From OFTM10 sp964196195 (GTDB lineage: Bacteria; Actinomycetota; Acidimicrobiia; Acidimicrobiales; Aldehydirespiratoraceae), in assembly GCA_964196195.1 (NCBI GenBank), contig CAXMSE010000046.1, positions 1 to 40,564 of the forward strand: DNA of 40,564 bases, written 5' to 3'. Shown here piece after piece: positions 14,807-22,730 of the stretch. The notes under the pieces were generated by a model, which saw nothing but the letters and a program-made list of their open reading frames with translations, ran no database searches and had not been told where the DNA came from. The position numbers and the translations under genes were made by a program. The stretch's first letter is position 1. Every line of letters begins with the position of its first letter.

Positions 14807-15859
14807 TTAACCCGCTTGGGGACCTCGCCGCAGTCGGCGGATCAGGAATCCGAGCCCCACCAACAACCCGACCGCGAGCACGGCACTGGCGGCGAGGGCG
14901 AGTTCTTGCTGGCGACGGGCGGGTATGCGGTCGAGCGGGCCGGGGTCGTGAGAGACCACCCATGCCTCTTCGTTGGAGTAGTTGGCCTCCCATCCCAGCC
15001 GCCTCATCCGGTCGTTGGCCACCACCCAGGAGTGCGACGTGTAGGGCACCACTCCTGGCGGGATCGGTGAGAGGCCAGCCCGCCACCTGAGCGCGGCAAG
15101 GGCCCGCGCCGCCCACCAGGGCACCCGAACCCGGGGCCGGGGACCTTCGAGATCGTGGAGTGCATCGGGAGGGATCCAGCCGTCGGGGGCCACGTTGGCC
15201 ACACCATCGAAGCGGCTGCTGACCGCCGTGGTGATGGCAGAAGCGAGGTCGTCGACGTGGAGGTACTGGACCGGGGGGTCTCCGTCGGCTGTGATACCGA
15301 CGCGTGCGGTGTGCAGGACGCGCGCCAACTGGCCGAGGTCGTCGTCGGTAACCACCGCGGTGGGACGCAACACGGCCACTGCGACCTCGTCGCGACCCTG
15401 GCCCCACTCCATGGCTGCCTGCTCGACCGAGGCCCGAACCACCGCCCAGGCGAAATCGGGGTTGGGTCGGATGTCCGCATCCTCGGTGAGGGGCACGGGG
15501 TTACCCACCCATGCGCCGTAGACCATCGCCGACGACAGCATCACCACCTGCCCGACTCCCGCCTCGGCCGCGGCGTCGAGCACGCGTTGCACGATGGCCA
15601 GTTCGAGGGCATCGGCCGATGGATCGATCTCACCGGGGGTCACCGTGGTGGCGAGGTGTACAACCGAATCAGCCCCGGCGAACACCGCCCCGAGATCTCC
15701 CGATCCCAGGTCGATTTGCTTGGCATCGGCTCCTGGCGTGGACGCGATCGCGACCTTGTCGAGGGCCAACACGTCGAAGTTGCCAGGCTCGCGAGCGAAT
15801 CGCCGCACGACGCGACTGCCCACCGCTCCGGCAGCACCGGTTATGACGATCTTTGTCAT
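14807..15859 (-). CDS. membrane-anchored extended SDR (epimerase/dehydratase-like), altered active site
   Basis: A 350-residue NAD(P)-binding protein of the extended short-chain dehydrogenase family. The Rossmann motif GAAGAVGSR lies at residues 8-16 and the usual AVYG-like serine loop appears as LSSAMVYGAW. The catalytic YxxxK is replaced by WxxxR (FAWAVVRAS), so ordinary SDR oxidoreduction is doubtful. The C-terminus has a membrane helix (about 318-342, LALAASAVLAVGLLVGLGFLI) followed by RRLRRG, placing the Rossmann domain in the cytoplasm. The ATG at 15859 is chosen because the beta-strand of the fold starts right after it and AGGTGG lies upstream; a GTG at 15901 would add 14 residues. It diverges from the zincin gene. 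Confidence 0.82.
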   Translation of the reverse strand: MTKIVITGAAGAVGSRVVRRFAREPGNFDVLALDKVAIASTPGADAKQIDLGSGDLGAVFAGADSVVHLATTVTPGEIDPSADALELAIVQRVLDAAAEAGVGQVVMLSSAMVYGAWVGNPVPLTEDADIRPNPDFAWAVVRASVEQAAMEWGQGRDEVAVAVLRPTAVVTDDDLGQLARVLHTARVGITADGDPPVQYLHVDDLASAITTAVSSRFDGVANVAPDGWIPPDALHDLEGPRPRVRVPWWAARALAALRWRAGLSPIPPGVVPYTSHSWVVANDRMRRLGWEANYSNEEAWVVSHDPGPLDRIPARRQQELALAASAVLAVGLLVGLGFLIRRLRRGPQAG

Positions 15860-15902
15860 CGGAGCCACCTGGTGGCGCAGAGTATTGTTTCCATCACTCA
15901 CC

Positions 15903-15908
15903 TACGAT
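15903..15908 (+). promoter_or_regulatory. -10 element before the zincin gene
   Basis: TACGAT, six bases, then the ATG at 15915; no Shine-Dalgarno sequence. Predicts a leaderless transcript. Confidence 0.55.
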
Positions 15909-15914
15909 GCCCGC

Positions 15915-17099
15915 ATGAGCGACGGACTGCCACCCGACAACCCATTCGGTGACGTTCCCTTCATCGGCGAACTGATGCGGATGCTTCAGGGAGCGGGTTC
16001 GGGTTCGACCGACGCGGCACGCCAACTGGCCCGAACCATCGCCAACGACGGGGTCACCGAACCCAACATCGACCCGTCCGATCGCATCGCGGTCGAAGAG
16101 CTGGTGAGGGTCGCCGAACTCCAGGTCGCGGCAGCCACCGACCTGCCTGTCGCTCGCACGGGTGCGCTCCGGGTGGAGGTCGGCAACCGTTCACAGTGGG
16201 CCGATCGAACGATCGACGACTACCGGCCTCTGTTCGAAACCCTTTCCAATTCGATGGCCGCCGGGATGGTCCCACCCGATGATCTACCGGCCGACGATCC
16301 GATGGCGTCAATGCTCGCGGGGCTCAGCCAGATGCTGGGTCCGATGATGCTCGGCATGACCACAGGCTCGATGGTCGGCCACCTGGCCCGGCGGGCGATG
16401 GGCGGCCATGATCTCCCCGTCCCCCGTCCACCCGACGCCCCCCTGCTGATCCTGTTGCGCAATGTCGACGACTTCGGTCGTGAGTGGTCGCTCGATCCCG
16501 ACGATCTACGCTTGTGGGTCTGTCTCCACGAGGTCGCCCACCACACCGTGTTCGGCATTCCTCATGTCCGCGAGCGGCTCACCAGCCTTCTCCATCGCCA
16601 TGCCGGTGCGTTCGAGCGAGACCCGGCGATCCTCGAGCAGCAGCTCGGCGGGTTCGATCTCTCCGCCGATCCCGAGGCGCTCTCGGAGATCCAGTCGGTC
16701 CTGGGCGACCCCGAGACCGTGCTCGGTGCCGTGCGATCGGCTGAGCAAGTTGCCCTGCAGCCCGAACTCACCGCCCTGGTGGCCGCGATCACCGGCTATG
16801 TCGACAATGTGATGGACACCATCGGTACCAACCTCATCGGCTCCTACTCGATGCTCACCGAAGCCCTCCGTCGGCGCAGGGTCGAGGCGGATTCGGGTGA
16901 TCGATTCGTCGAACGGATCCTGGGCTTGGAGCTGGACGCTGCCCAGTACGACCGCGGCAGCGCTTTCGCCTCCGGTGTGGTCGAACGGGCCGGAATCGAG
17001 GGCCTCAAGCGCCTGTTCGCCAATGCCGGCAATCTGCCGACGCCGTCTGAGGTGGATGCACCGGGATTGTGGCTGGCGCGGATCGATCTACCCGACTGA
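15915..17099 (+). CDS. zincin-like putative metallohydrolase (DUF2342 / COG5282 type)
   Basis: A 394-residue protein of the actinobacterial 'putative hydrolase' family (relatives include Rv3195 and a subgroup named for association with coenzyme F420 synthesis). The zinc motif HExxH is seen as His205-Glu206-Val-Ala-His209 in WVCLHEVAHHTVF. Family features include the Gly/Met-rich segment GLSQMLGPMMLGMTTGSMVGHLARRAMG (residues about 135-162) before it. It has no signal peptide. Substrate and true activity are unknown. In mycobacteria the relative lies divergent from the PDZ-Lon and UPF0182 genes; here about 5.6 kb of other genes separates them. Its 3' end overlaps that of the MFS gene by 12 bases. 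Confidence 0.88.
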   Translation: MSDGLPPDNPFGDVPFIGELMRMLQGAGSGSTDAARQLARTIANDGVTEPNIDPSDRIAVEELVRVAELQVAAATDLPVARTGALRVEVGNRSQWADRTIDDYRPLFETLSNSMAAGMVPPDDLPADDPMASMLAGLSQMLGPMMLGMTTGSMVGHLARRAMGGHDLPVPRPPDAPLLILLRNVDDFGREWSLDPDDLRLWVCLHEVAHHTVFGIPHVRERLTSLLHRHAGAFERDPAILEQQLGGFDLSADPEALSEIQSVLGDPETVLGAVRSAEQVALQPELTALVAAITGYVDNVMDTIGTNLIGSYSMLTEALRRRRVEADSGDRFVERILGLELDAAQYDRGSAFASGVVERAGIEGLKRLFANAGNLPTPSEVDAPGLWLARIDLPD

Positions 17100-18668
17100 C
17101 CCAGGGGGGTCGTCGGCGCTGCTTTCCTCGACCTGTGGGTTGGGGGGTGTGGGATCGACTTCCACGCCATCGATCGACGAGACGATCGGAGCCGAGAGAT
17201 CGTCCCAGCCTCCGGCCCACTCCGATGTTCCGGCCGGTGCCTGGGGTTGGGTGGGACGCAGGTCTTCCAGTGTGAGCTCCACGGTGGGGTCGACCGACTC
17301 GGCGGGGTCTTCAGCCTGGAGCGGGGCGCTCTGAGATCCATCGCCGAAGCCCTTCGGCCGCCACGCCAGCATTGAGCGTCCGGGGCGGCCCAACACATAG
17401 GAAACCAGAGCGAACAAGGAGGCGATCGCGACGGCCGAACCCCCAACCGCGATGTTCAACGGGATGGCCGCGGGTATGAACGCGCCCACCACCCACGCGA
17501 ACTGGAAACGCGCTTCGAACCGGGCGAAGGAGCGGCCGTAGTTGGCATCCGGTGCTTCACGTTGCACCAGGGAATCGAACGCCAGCTTGCCGGTGGAGGC
17601 ACCCACGGCGAGGGAGAACGACAGGATCGCCGACCCGAACAGGTTCGACGAGTAGGCGGCGAACAGGGCCGCCGCGCCGACCACCGCCAGCGCGCTCTGC
17701 AGCATGCGTTCCTCGGAGATGCGAGAGCGGAGCCCGGGAGCGGTCTTGGCCCCCGTCAGGGCACCAACTCCCGCGCAGAGCAGGACAACCCCGAAATGCC
17801 ATGCGGGCGCGGCGGGGTCGCCGGTGATATCGATTCCGCGAGCGGTGGCGGTGGCACCGCCGAACGCGGAACCGAGGGTGCTCACGTCGATGCCGTCCTT
17901 GCCCCCCCGAAACTCGAACGCGAGCAGGAAGGTGACGAAGCCGACGATGCCGCGGAGGATGGCAGTGGCACTGGCGGCGAGAAGCACTGAAGCATCGCGT
18001 AGCTCGACCTTCTCGAGTTCGGCGGTGGGTTCGGCGGCCACGACCACCTTGGTGAGCTGGAAGGAAAGGATGGCGGTGACGATGAAGCCCACCATGGCAA
18101 GCGCCGCCGCAAACGAGGGTCCGCCGATCAGGGACAAGATCCCCGATACCGATGCTCCGGCCATCGTCGACACAGCACTTATCAGTGCGAGGCGGCTGTT
18201 GGCGCTCACGAGATCTTGTTCGGACCGGACGAGTTCGGGCACCACCGCGCTCTTGGCCACCGAATAGCCCTTCTGGAACACCAGCAGAGCAAAAGCGATG
18301 GGGAACAGCCAGAGCGTCTCCACGTAGCTGATCATGAAGAACGCCATCAGGGCGCGCCCGATCGACATCAAGATGATCATCATCCGCCGACCGCCCTTGA
18401 CGCGATCGATGACAGGCCCGATCAAGGGAGCCACCACCGCGAAAGGAGCCATGGTGAGGAGGAGGTACAACCCGACACGGCCACGTGAATCGTCGGGGGA
18501 GATCGAGAAGAAGATCGACCCAGCGAGCGTCACCGCGATTGCGGCGTCGGACGCCGAACCGAAGGCGTGAACCCGGGCGAGCCGCATGAAGGGTGAGACC
18601 ACGAAGGCCTCCGCTCCCCGTTTCTCCGGGCGGGACTTTCCCAGTGGGCGCCAGCCCTCGCCCGTCAC
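17088..18668 (-). CDS. MFS transporter
   Basis: A 526-residue major facilitator permease with about 12 membrane helices and an extra polar C-terminal tail (about residues 430-526, rich in Asp/Glu/Pro). The loop 2-3 signature appears as GPVIDRVKGGRRM (about residues 83-95). The second half holds the helices after a cytoplasmic loop with EPTAELEKVELRDAS. The substrate cannot be told from sequence. It starts with GTG overlapping the NUDIX stop (GTGA, 18665-18668), so the two are translationally coupled. It is last in the operon with the unknown 94-residue gene, the ROK kinase and the NUDIX gene; a sugar or nucleotide-sugar link is possible but not shown. Confidence 0.85.
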   Translation of the reverse strand: MTGEGWRPLGKSRPEKRGAEAFVVSPFMRLARVHAFGSASDAAIAVTLAGSIFFSISPDDSRGRVGLYLLLTMAPFAVVAPLIGPVIDRVKGGRRMMIILMSIGRALMAFFMISYVETLWLFPIAFALLVFQKGYSVAKSAVVPELVRSEQDLVSANSRLALISAVSTMAGASVSGILSLIGGPSFAAALAMVGFIVTAILSFQLTKVVVAAEPTAELEKVELRDASVLLAASATAILRGIVGFVTFLLAFEFRGGKDGIDVSTLGSAFGGATATARGIDITGDPAAPAWHFGVVLLCAGVGALTGAKTAPGLRSRISEERMLQSALAVVGAAALFAAYSSNLFGSAILSFSLAVGASTGKLAFDSLVQREAPDANYGRSFARFEARFQFAWVVGAFIPAAIPLNIAVGGSAVAIASLFALVSYVLGRPGRSMLAWRPKGFGDGSQSAPLQAEDPAESVDPTVELTLEDLRPTQPQAPAGTSEWAGGWDDLSAPIVSSIDGVEVDPTPPNPQVEESSADDPPGSVG

Positions 18669-19099
18669 AGCATCACCCCAGGGAACAAAATCTCTTGGTC
18701 GATCCCGGCCAGGAGATCGATGTCGTACCTGTAGGTGAGGGTCGACGTTGCCGATTCGATGTCGAACCAGGCGGCCACATCGACCTCCTCATTCGGGGAG
18801 AAGCGCCCATCTTGCACAGTCATCAACCAGTAGAGGACAGCCTTGCGCCGATCGCGGGCGTCGAGATACTCGACCATCGGGAGTTTCTTGCCCGGGCGAC
18901 AATGAAACCCTGTCTCCTCGCGCACCTCGCGCAAAGCGCACTGCTTGAGCGTCTCGGTCTCGTCGAGCTTTCCCTTCGGGAAGGACCAGTCTTCGTGCCG
19001 GGGACGATGGACCAGCAGGATCTCAGGCCCACGTGCGCCCCGACGATGAACGACCCCACCGGCGGCCCAGACGTCGATATCGGGCCGCGTGGCCATCAT
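18665..19099 (-). CDS. NUDIX hydrolase
   Basis: A 144-residue enzyme with a perfect Nudix box (Gx5Ex7REUxEExGU): the pattern starts at GKLDETE and continues to REVREETGF, about residues 42-64. It hydrolyses nucleoside diphosphates linked to another moiety; the MutT-like fold with WSFPKGKLD is typical of enzymes acting on diadenosine or oxidised nucleotides, but the substrate is not certain. Two adjacent ATG codons (19099, 19096) are possible starts; longer in-frame starts would run into the ROK gene, which ends at 19113. Its stop overlaps the GTG of the MFS gene. Confidence 0.88.
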   Translation of the reverse strand: MMATRPDIDVWAAGGVVHRRGARGPEILLVHRPRHEDWSFPKGKLDETETLKQCALREVREETGFHCRPGKKLPMVEYLDARDRRKAVLYWLMTVQDGRFSPNEEVDVAAWFDIESATSTLTYRYDIDLLAGIDQEILFPGVML

Positions 19100-19112
19100 T
19101 CGGCTGGCGGCC

Positions 19113-20054
19113 CTAGCCACGGGCCGATTCATCCACGAGGAGGGATGCTCCGAGCGCGCCGCCGGTGTCGCCGAGACGGGCCGCGCGAACCGGGGCTGAT
19201 GTGTCGGCGAAGGCCCGCTCGTGCAGCTCTCGTTCGACCCGAACCCTGAAACCTTCGCCAAGCCTTTCCGACAGACCACCGCCGAGCACGATCAGTTCGA
19301 TGTCGACCAGAGCGATGGCACTTGCCATCGCGGAGGCCAGGGCTGAAGCCGCGTCGTCGACCAGCCGCTTGGCCATCTCGTCGCCGGCGTCGACCGCTTC
19401 ACCCCAGACCCGAGACTTGATCCGGCCCTTGCCGGCGATGTCGAAGATCGCGGTGGGCTCTCCCTTGGCCATGAAGTGGCGGGCCCTACGTTCGAGCGAG
19501 TTTCGCCCCGCGTAGTCTTCGAGTTCGCCTCGCCCCGGGCCACGCCGGTGGAGGTCGCGAAATGCCACGAAGGTGTGGCCGATCTCGCCGGCCAGCCCTC
19601 GAGGACCCTGGCGGAGGCGTCCATCGAGAATCAGCCCCGCCCCTACTCCGGTGCCGGCGAAGACACCGAGAAGATTGTCGACTCCGACCCCGGCTCCGTA
19701 CCGGTGCTCGGCGAGGGTGCCCACATTGACGTCGTTGCCCACCACGACCGGTCGACCATCGAGTCGTTCGCTGAGCAGGCGCCCCACTGCGACGTCGTGG
19801 TCCCAGCCCGGGAGGTTGGGGGCAGCCGGCAATACGCCGGTGCCCGGGATGACAGGACCGGGCACACCGATCCCGACGGCGCTGGCGGTTAGGTTCGGGT
19901 CGACTTTCGCAATCACGCGAACGACCGTGTCGATCACATCGTCGGGTCCGCCCACACGCGGGGTGGGCCTCTTCGCCTTCGCGACGATCTCACCATCAAC
20001 AACGAGGACCGCCATGGTCTTCGTCCCACCCAGATCAACGCCGATCGTCGGCAA
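19113..20054 (-). CDS. ROK family sugar kinase (glucokinase-like), zinc cysteines absent
   Basis: A 313-residue cytoplasmic kinase of the ROK family, which phosphorylates glucose or related hexoses with ATP or polyphosphate. Seen are the phosphate-1 motif GVDLGGTKT at residues 5-13, VGNDVNVG with the catalytic Asp, GTGVGAGLI, and GEIGHTFV with the family histidine. The usual zinc site CxCGxxGCxE reads HRRGPGRGELE, so all three cysteines are missing; whether activity is kept is unclear. No helix-turn-helix precedes the kinase domain, so it is an enzyme rather than a repressor. It starts with TTG at 20054, supported by AAGGG seven to eight bases upstream. Second gene in the 20363-17088 operon. 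Confidence 0.85.
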   Translation of the reverse strand: MPTIGVDLGGTKTMAVLVVDGEIVAKAKRPTPRVGGPDDVIDTVVRVIAKVDPNLTASAVGIGVPGPVIPGTGVLPAAPNLPGWDHDVAVGRLLSERLDGRPVVVGNDVNVGTLAEHRYGAGVGVDNLLGVFAGTGVGAGLILDGRLRQGPRGLAGEIGHTFVAFRDLHRRGPGRGELEDYAGRNSLERRARHFMAKGEPTAIFDIAGKGRIKSRVWGEAVDAGDEMAKRLVDDAASALASAMASAIALVDIELIVLGGGLSERLGEGFRVRVERELHERAFADTSAPVRAARLGDTGGALGASLLVDESARG

Positions 20055-20078
20055 TGGTGAACCCTTCCCTCGGGGCGC

Positions 20079-20363
20079 TCAGCTCACCGACGGTTCGTCT
20101 TCGGGGTAGCCGAGATCCCAGTCGACGACGATACGTTCACGCTCTCCATCACGATTGACTCGTTCACGATTGCGGCGGAACTGGGGATCGTGGGGGGGAA
20201 GCAACAAGAGGCGGGCGTTGACGCGAGCGCGGAAGCTGTCGATCACCTCGCGCTCGCCGTAGACCCCCCGAATCTCCCAGTGAGGAGCGGTGGGGCCGAG
20301 ATAGATGATGGTGGCCTGAGCAATCGGTGGTTCTTCGATCTCGGCATCAACGGTGTCGGTCAT
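20079..20363 (-). CDS. hypothetical protein, 94 residues
   Basis: A small soluble protein without a signal peptide or membrane helix. The middle has an alternating pattern (ATIIYLGPTAPHWEIRG, then REVIDSFRARVNARLLLL) suggestive of a compact alpha/beta fold, and the end is charged (DWDLGYPEDEPS). Not recognised. It leads the minus-strand operon ROK - NUDIX - MFS, 24 bases before the ROK start, and has TACACT eight bases before its ATG. It diverges from a whiB gene. Confidence 0.65.
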   Translation of the reverse strand: MTDTVDAEIEEPPIAQATIIYLGPTAPHWEIRGVYGEREVIDSFRARVNARLLLLPPHDPQFRRNRERVNRDGERERIVVDWDLGYPEDEPSVS

Positions 20364-20371
20364 GGCTCGCC

Positions 20372-20377
20372 AGTGTA
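20372..20377 (-). promoter_or_regulatory. -10 element of the ROK-NUDIX-MFS operon
   Basis: TACACT on the minus strand, eight bases before the ATG at 20363. No Shine-Dalgarno sequence. Predicts a leaderless or nearly leaderless operon transcript. Confidence 0.45.
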
Positions 20378-20491
20378 CCGGTCGGGGCAGGTGGAAAAGT
20401 TGCTCAGGTGACCCACCCCAAGCAGCCGATTGACGCTTTACGGGAACTTTCCACCAATTCTGGGCGTACTAGTGGCACGCACAGAATGGGC

Positions 20492-20517
20492 GGTTGGGCG
20501 GTAACCCGACCAAGGAG
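20492..20517 (+). promoter_or_regulatory. leader hairpin abutting the ribosome site of whiB (first copy)
   Basis: GGTTGGG (20492-20498) can pair with CCCGACC (20505-20511), one G-U pair included, leaving a six-base loop. It ends directly against the perfect ribosome site AAGGAG (20512-20517), six bases before the ATG at 20524. The layout could tune translation; it also shows that this gene is not leaderless, unlike many neighbours. A possible ECF-type -35, GGGAAC, lies at 20442-20447 without a firm -10. Confidence 0.35.
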
Positions 20518-20523
20518 ATCCGA

Positions 20524-20763
20524 ATGGACACCAACTGGATGGCTCGAGGCAATTGCGCCACGCACCACCCCGACATGTTCTTTCCGTCAGACGGCGTGGG
20601 CGTTGAGGTGGCCAAACGTGTCTGTGAGGGCTGCGTCGTACAGGATCGCTGTCTCGAATATGCCCTGCGAAACCGCGTCGACCATGGCGTCTGGGGTGGC
20701 TGCAGTGAGCGCCAGCGGCGCCGGATTCTGAGAGCACGACGATTGGCCGCGACTGCTGCCTGA
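20524..20763 (+). CDS. WhiB family iron-sulfur transcription regulator (first copy)
   Basis: A 79-residue WhiB protein. Four cysteines (Cys11, Cys34, Cys37, Cys43) give the family pattern C-x22-C-x2-C-x5-C that holds a 4Fe-4S cluster. GVWGG, the family turn that docks on sigma factor region 4, follows, and the C-terminus is basic (RQRRRILRARR) for DNA contact. WhiB proteins control division, redox and stress genes. The ATG at 20524 is set by AAGGAG six bases upstream. An ECF sigma operon converges on it, and a second whiB lies 1.6 kb downstream. Confidence 0.93.
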   Translation: MDTNWMARGNCATHHPDMFFPSDGVGVEVAKRVCEGCVVQDRCLEYALRNRVDHGVWGGCSERQRRRILRARRLAATAA

Positions 20764-20785
20764 CCCCCGCAAGGTGAGTAGGTCG

Positions 20786-21604
20786 TCACCAACCGAGGCG
20801 GAACGGATCGACAACGGCATCAGCTGCGTCGCGTAGCCGCTCACTCAACCCGCTGTTGCGCGTCGGTAGGTCGGTCATCATCACCGCCATCGTGTCGTGG
20901 TCGGCCTCGCCCACCACCGTCCACAGATAACCGTCGCCGTCGAGCACCGCTACGTGGGTGTCGCCGATCGAGCCCGACCACATGGGTTGTCCACCCATGT
21001 CGCTGACCTCCCCCTTGCCCATCTCGTCGCCGACCATCTCGACGTCGGTGTCGCCAACCTGTTGGAAGACCGACACCATCGACCCTTCGGGCCCCGCGAA
21101 CACGATGTGGGTGACGGATCCCTCACGCGATGCGTGGGCGATCTCGAATCCAACGGGCATCTCAGGACCCTGGGTGACGGCTTCGTGCATCACCTCCTCG
21201 TCGCTCGGAGGCATGGATTCGGCCGCTGCGGCCGCCGAGTGAAGGGCGACCAGATCTCCCAGGGCCGGGAGGGTGGTGGACCCACCGAGACCTCCGACAA
21301 CACCCGCGATGATCGCGAACGAGGCGGCCACCGCGGCAAAGGCGGGCACCCGCCTGCGCGTCGAGAGCTCGACCACCGGTGCCAGCTTGGCATCGGTGGC
21401 GGAAACTCCGGCAACGATGCGTTCGATAGCACCGGCACGCGGGGCCACCTGGCTACCCGCTCGTAGCAACTCCCGAATCGCGGCGAACGATTCGATCTCA
21501 CCTGCCAGTACGGGATCGGCCTCGGCCTCGACTCGGAATGCACCGGCTTCAGACTCCGAGAGCTCACCGTCGAGGAAGGCGCTTATGCGGTCGTCGGTGT
21601 TCAC
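20786..21604 (-). CDS. anti-sigma factor, membrane-anchored
   Basis: A 272-residue protein following the ECF sigma gene with a GTGA overlap (21601-21604). The N-terminus (DRISAFLDGELSESEAGAF) matches the sigma-binding helices of the RseA/zinc-type anti-sigma domain, but the HxxxCxxC zinc motif is absent. A membrane helix lies at about residues 87-112 (VPAFAAVAASFAIIAGVVGGLGG), and the extracytoplasmic part (about 130-272) is beta-rich with GDTHVAVLDGDGYLWTVVG. It would hold the sigma factor inactive at the membrane until an envelope signal acts. The start is GTG at 21604. Confidence 0.82.
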   Translation of the reverse strand: MNTDDRISAFLDGELSESEAGAFRVEAEADPVLAGEIESFAAIRELLRAGSQVAPRAGAIERIVAGVSATDAKLAPVVELSTRRRVPAFAAVAASFAIIAGVVGGLGGSTTLPALGDLVALHSAAAAAESMPPSDEEVMHEAVTQGPEMPVGFEIAHASREGSVTHIVFAGPEGSMVSVFQQVGDTDVEMVGDEMGKGEVSDMGGQPMWSGSIGDTHVAVLDGDGYLWTVVGEADHDTMAVMMTDLPTRNSGLSERLRDAADAVVDPFRLGW

Positions 21605-22119
21605 GAGAGCACCTCCCGCAGTCGCATCCGCCCACGGTGAACCCGCGACCGCACCGTGCCGACCGGCACCCCGATCTGGTCGGCGATCTCTCCGTAACTG
21701 AGGCCGGCGACGTCGCAGAGCACCACCGCGGTGCGGAACTCATCGGCCAGCCCGGACAGGGCCTGCTGGATGTGGTCTGGCAGCGACTCCATGGCCAGGG
21801 CGTCATCAGCGGCGAGGCCACCGGCGAGAACGCGATCGGGGTCGTCGGGAAGCCTGGTCTGGGGTCGACGCTTACGGCGCCTGGTTTCGTCGAGGAAAAC
21901 GTTTGTCACGATGCGGGCCAGCCATCCGTGGAGAGAACCGGGGGTGTAGCTCTCGAGTCCACGCTTCACGCGTAGGAGAGCCTCCTGGACAACGTCCTCG
22001 GCATCAGGATGGTTCCCGGCAAGGCGAAACGCCACCGAGTACATGAACCCCGCGTGGTCGCGTGCGACCTCATCCCATGAGGGGACCGATCCCGGCGGAG
22101 TCGACGAGCGGTCGGGCAA
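21601..22119 (-). CDS. ECF sigma factor (SigE/RpoE type)
   Basis: A 172-residue extracytoplasmic-function sigma factor. Region 2 covers about residues 18-85 (HAGFMYSVAFRLAGNHPDAEDVVQEALLRV) and region 4 about 115-170, with the helix-turn-helix GLSYGEIADQIGVPVGTVRSRVHRGR. No extra C-terminal domain. The TTG at 22119 is the annotated start, 18 bases after the tatA stop; no strong ribosome site is seen, so coupling to tatA is likely. Order tatA - sigma - anti-sigma recalls the mycobacterial sigE-rseA-htrA-tatB locus (known layout), suggesting an envelope-stress role. Confidence 0.92.
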   Translation of the reverse strand: MPDRSSTPPGSVPSWDEVARDHAGFMYSVAFRLAGNHPDAEDVVQEALLRVKRGLESYTPGSLHGWLARIVTNVFLDETRRRKRRPQTRLPDDPDRVLAGGLAADDALAMESLPDHIQQALSGLADEFRTAVVLCDVAGLSYGEIADQIGVPVGTVRSRVHRGRMRLREVLS

Positions 22120-22137
22120 CTCGCTTAACCAGCGAGA

Positions 22138-22302
22138 TCAGGATTTGTCGTCGTCGTTGTCGTCGTCGCCTTGGCTGAGCCCCGTCTTAAACTCCTTTTG
22201 GGCCTGTCCGAGAGAGCGGGCAAGCTTCGGGAGCTTCGCTCCGCCGAACACCAGCAGGACGATGACGAGGATCACGAGGAGTTCGGGGGTTCCGAGGTTC
22301 AT
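22138..22302 (-). CDS. tatA: twin-arginine translocase subunit TatA
   Basis: A 54-residue TatA protein: one N-terminal membrane helix (about residues 6-20, ELLVILVIVLLVFGG), the FGxxKLP hinge (FGGAKLPKLARSLGQA), an amphipathic helix with KEFKTGL, and an acidic tail. TatA oligomers form the path for folded proteins in the Tat system. No tatC is in the window. The ATG at 22302 is chosen because the family starts there and TACTCT lies seven bases upstream. Longer readings into 22428 enter the upstream whiB. Confidence 0.92.
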   Translation of the reverse strand: MNLGTPELLVILVIVLLVFGGAKLPKLARSLGQAQKEFKTGLSQGDDDNDDDKS

Positions 22303-22309
22303 GCTCGCG

Positions 22310-22315
22310 AGAGTA
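22310..22315 (-). promoter_or_regulatory. -10 element before tatA
   Basis: TACTCT on the minus strand, seven bases before the tatA ATG. It suggests a leaderless tatA - sigma - anti-sigma transcript separate from whiB. Confidence 0.5.
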
Positions 22316-22358
22316 CCGCGCGAATCATGAGTTTCGTATGAGGGGCCGCGAAAGGTGG

Positions 22359-22375
22359 CCCTGCTTCGTGCAGGG
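22359..22375 (-). terminator. hairpin directly after the second whiB stop
   Basis: CCCTGC (22359-22364) and GCAGGG (22370-22375) form a six-base-pair stem with a five-base loop, starting one base after the whiB stop codon. Read on the minus strand it is followed by CCACCTTTC, a weak T-tract, so it is a modest terminator at best. Confidence 0.4.
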
Positions 22376-22669
22376 TCAGGCGATGACGGTGTCGGCCTGG
22401 GCGGCCGCCGCGGCACGAGCAAGAGCACGCTGGCGCCGGATGCGACGACGCTCTCGCTCGCTCATTCCACCCCAGATGCCGAACTTCTCGCCGTTCTGGA
22501 GAGCGAACTCGAGGCAGTCCTCGCGAACGACACAGCCCCGGCAGACCTCCTTGGCCTCCCTGGTGGACGCGCCGCGTTCGGGGAAGAACAGATCGGGGTC
22601 GACCCCCAGACAGTTGGCGAAGTCCTGCCAGGACTTCTCTTCGGGTTCGATTTCGTGGTGAATGGCCAT
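22376..22669 (-). CDS. WhiB family iron-sulfur transcription regulator (second copy)
   Basis: A 97-residue WhiB protein with Cys20, Cys43, Cys46 and Cys52 for a 4Fe-4S cluster, then FGIWGG and a basic C-terminus (RERRRIRRQRALARA). The spacing of cysteines equals that of the first copy (22, 2 and 5 residues between), but the N-terminus is longer. The ATG at 22669 has GGAGGA upstream, a strong ribosome site. Its upstream region carries a sigma-70-like promoter woven with three TGTAA repeats, which suggests a dedicated regulator or autoregulation. The C-terminus is longer than in the first copy. Which WhiB class (WhiB1, WhiB2 or other) it is cannot be set by eye. Confidence 0.92.
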   Translation of the reverse strand: MAIHHEIEPEEKSWQDFANCLGVDPDLFFPERGASTREAKEVCRGCVVREDCLEFALQNGEKFGIWGGMSERERRRIRRQRALARAAAAAQADTVIA

Positions 22670-22730
22670 TGGTCCTCCGACATGGCAACAAGCGAGATCC
22701 GCCCGGATCTCCTCCGCCGCTGCCACTGGA

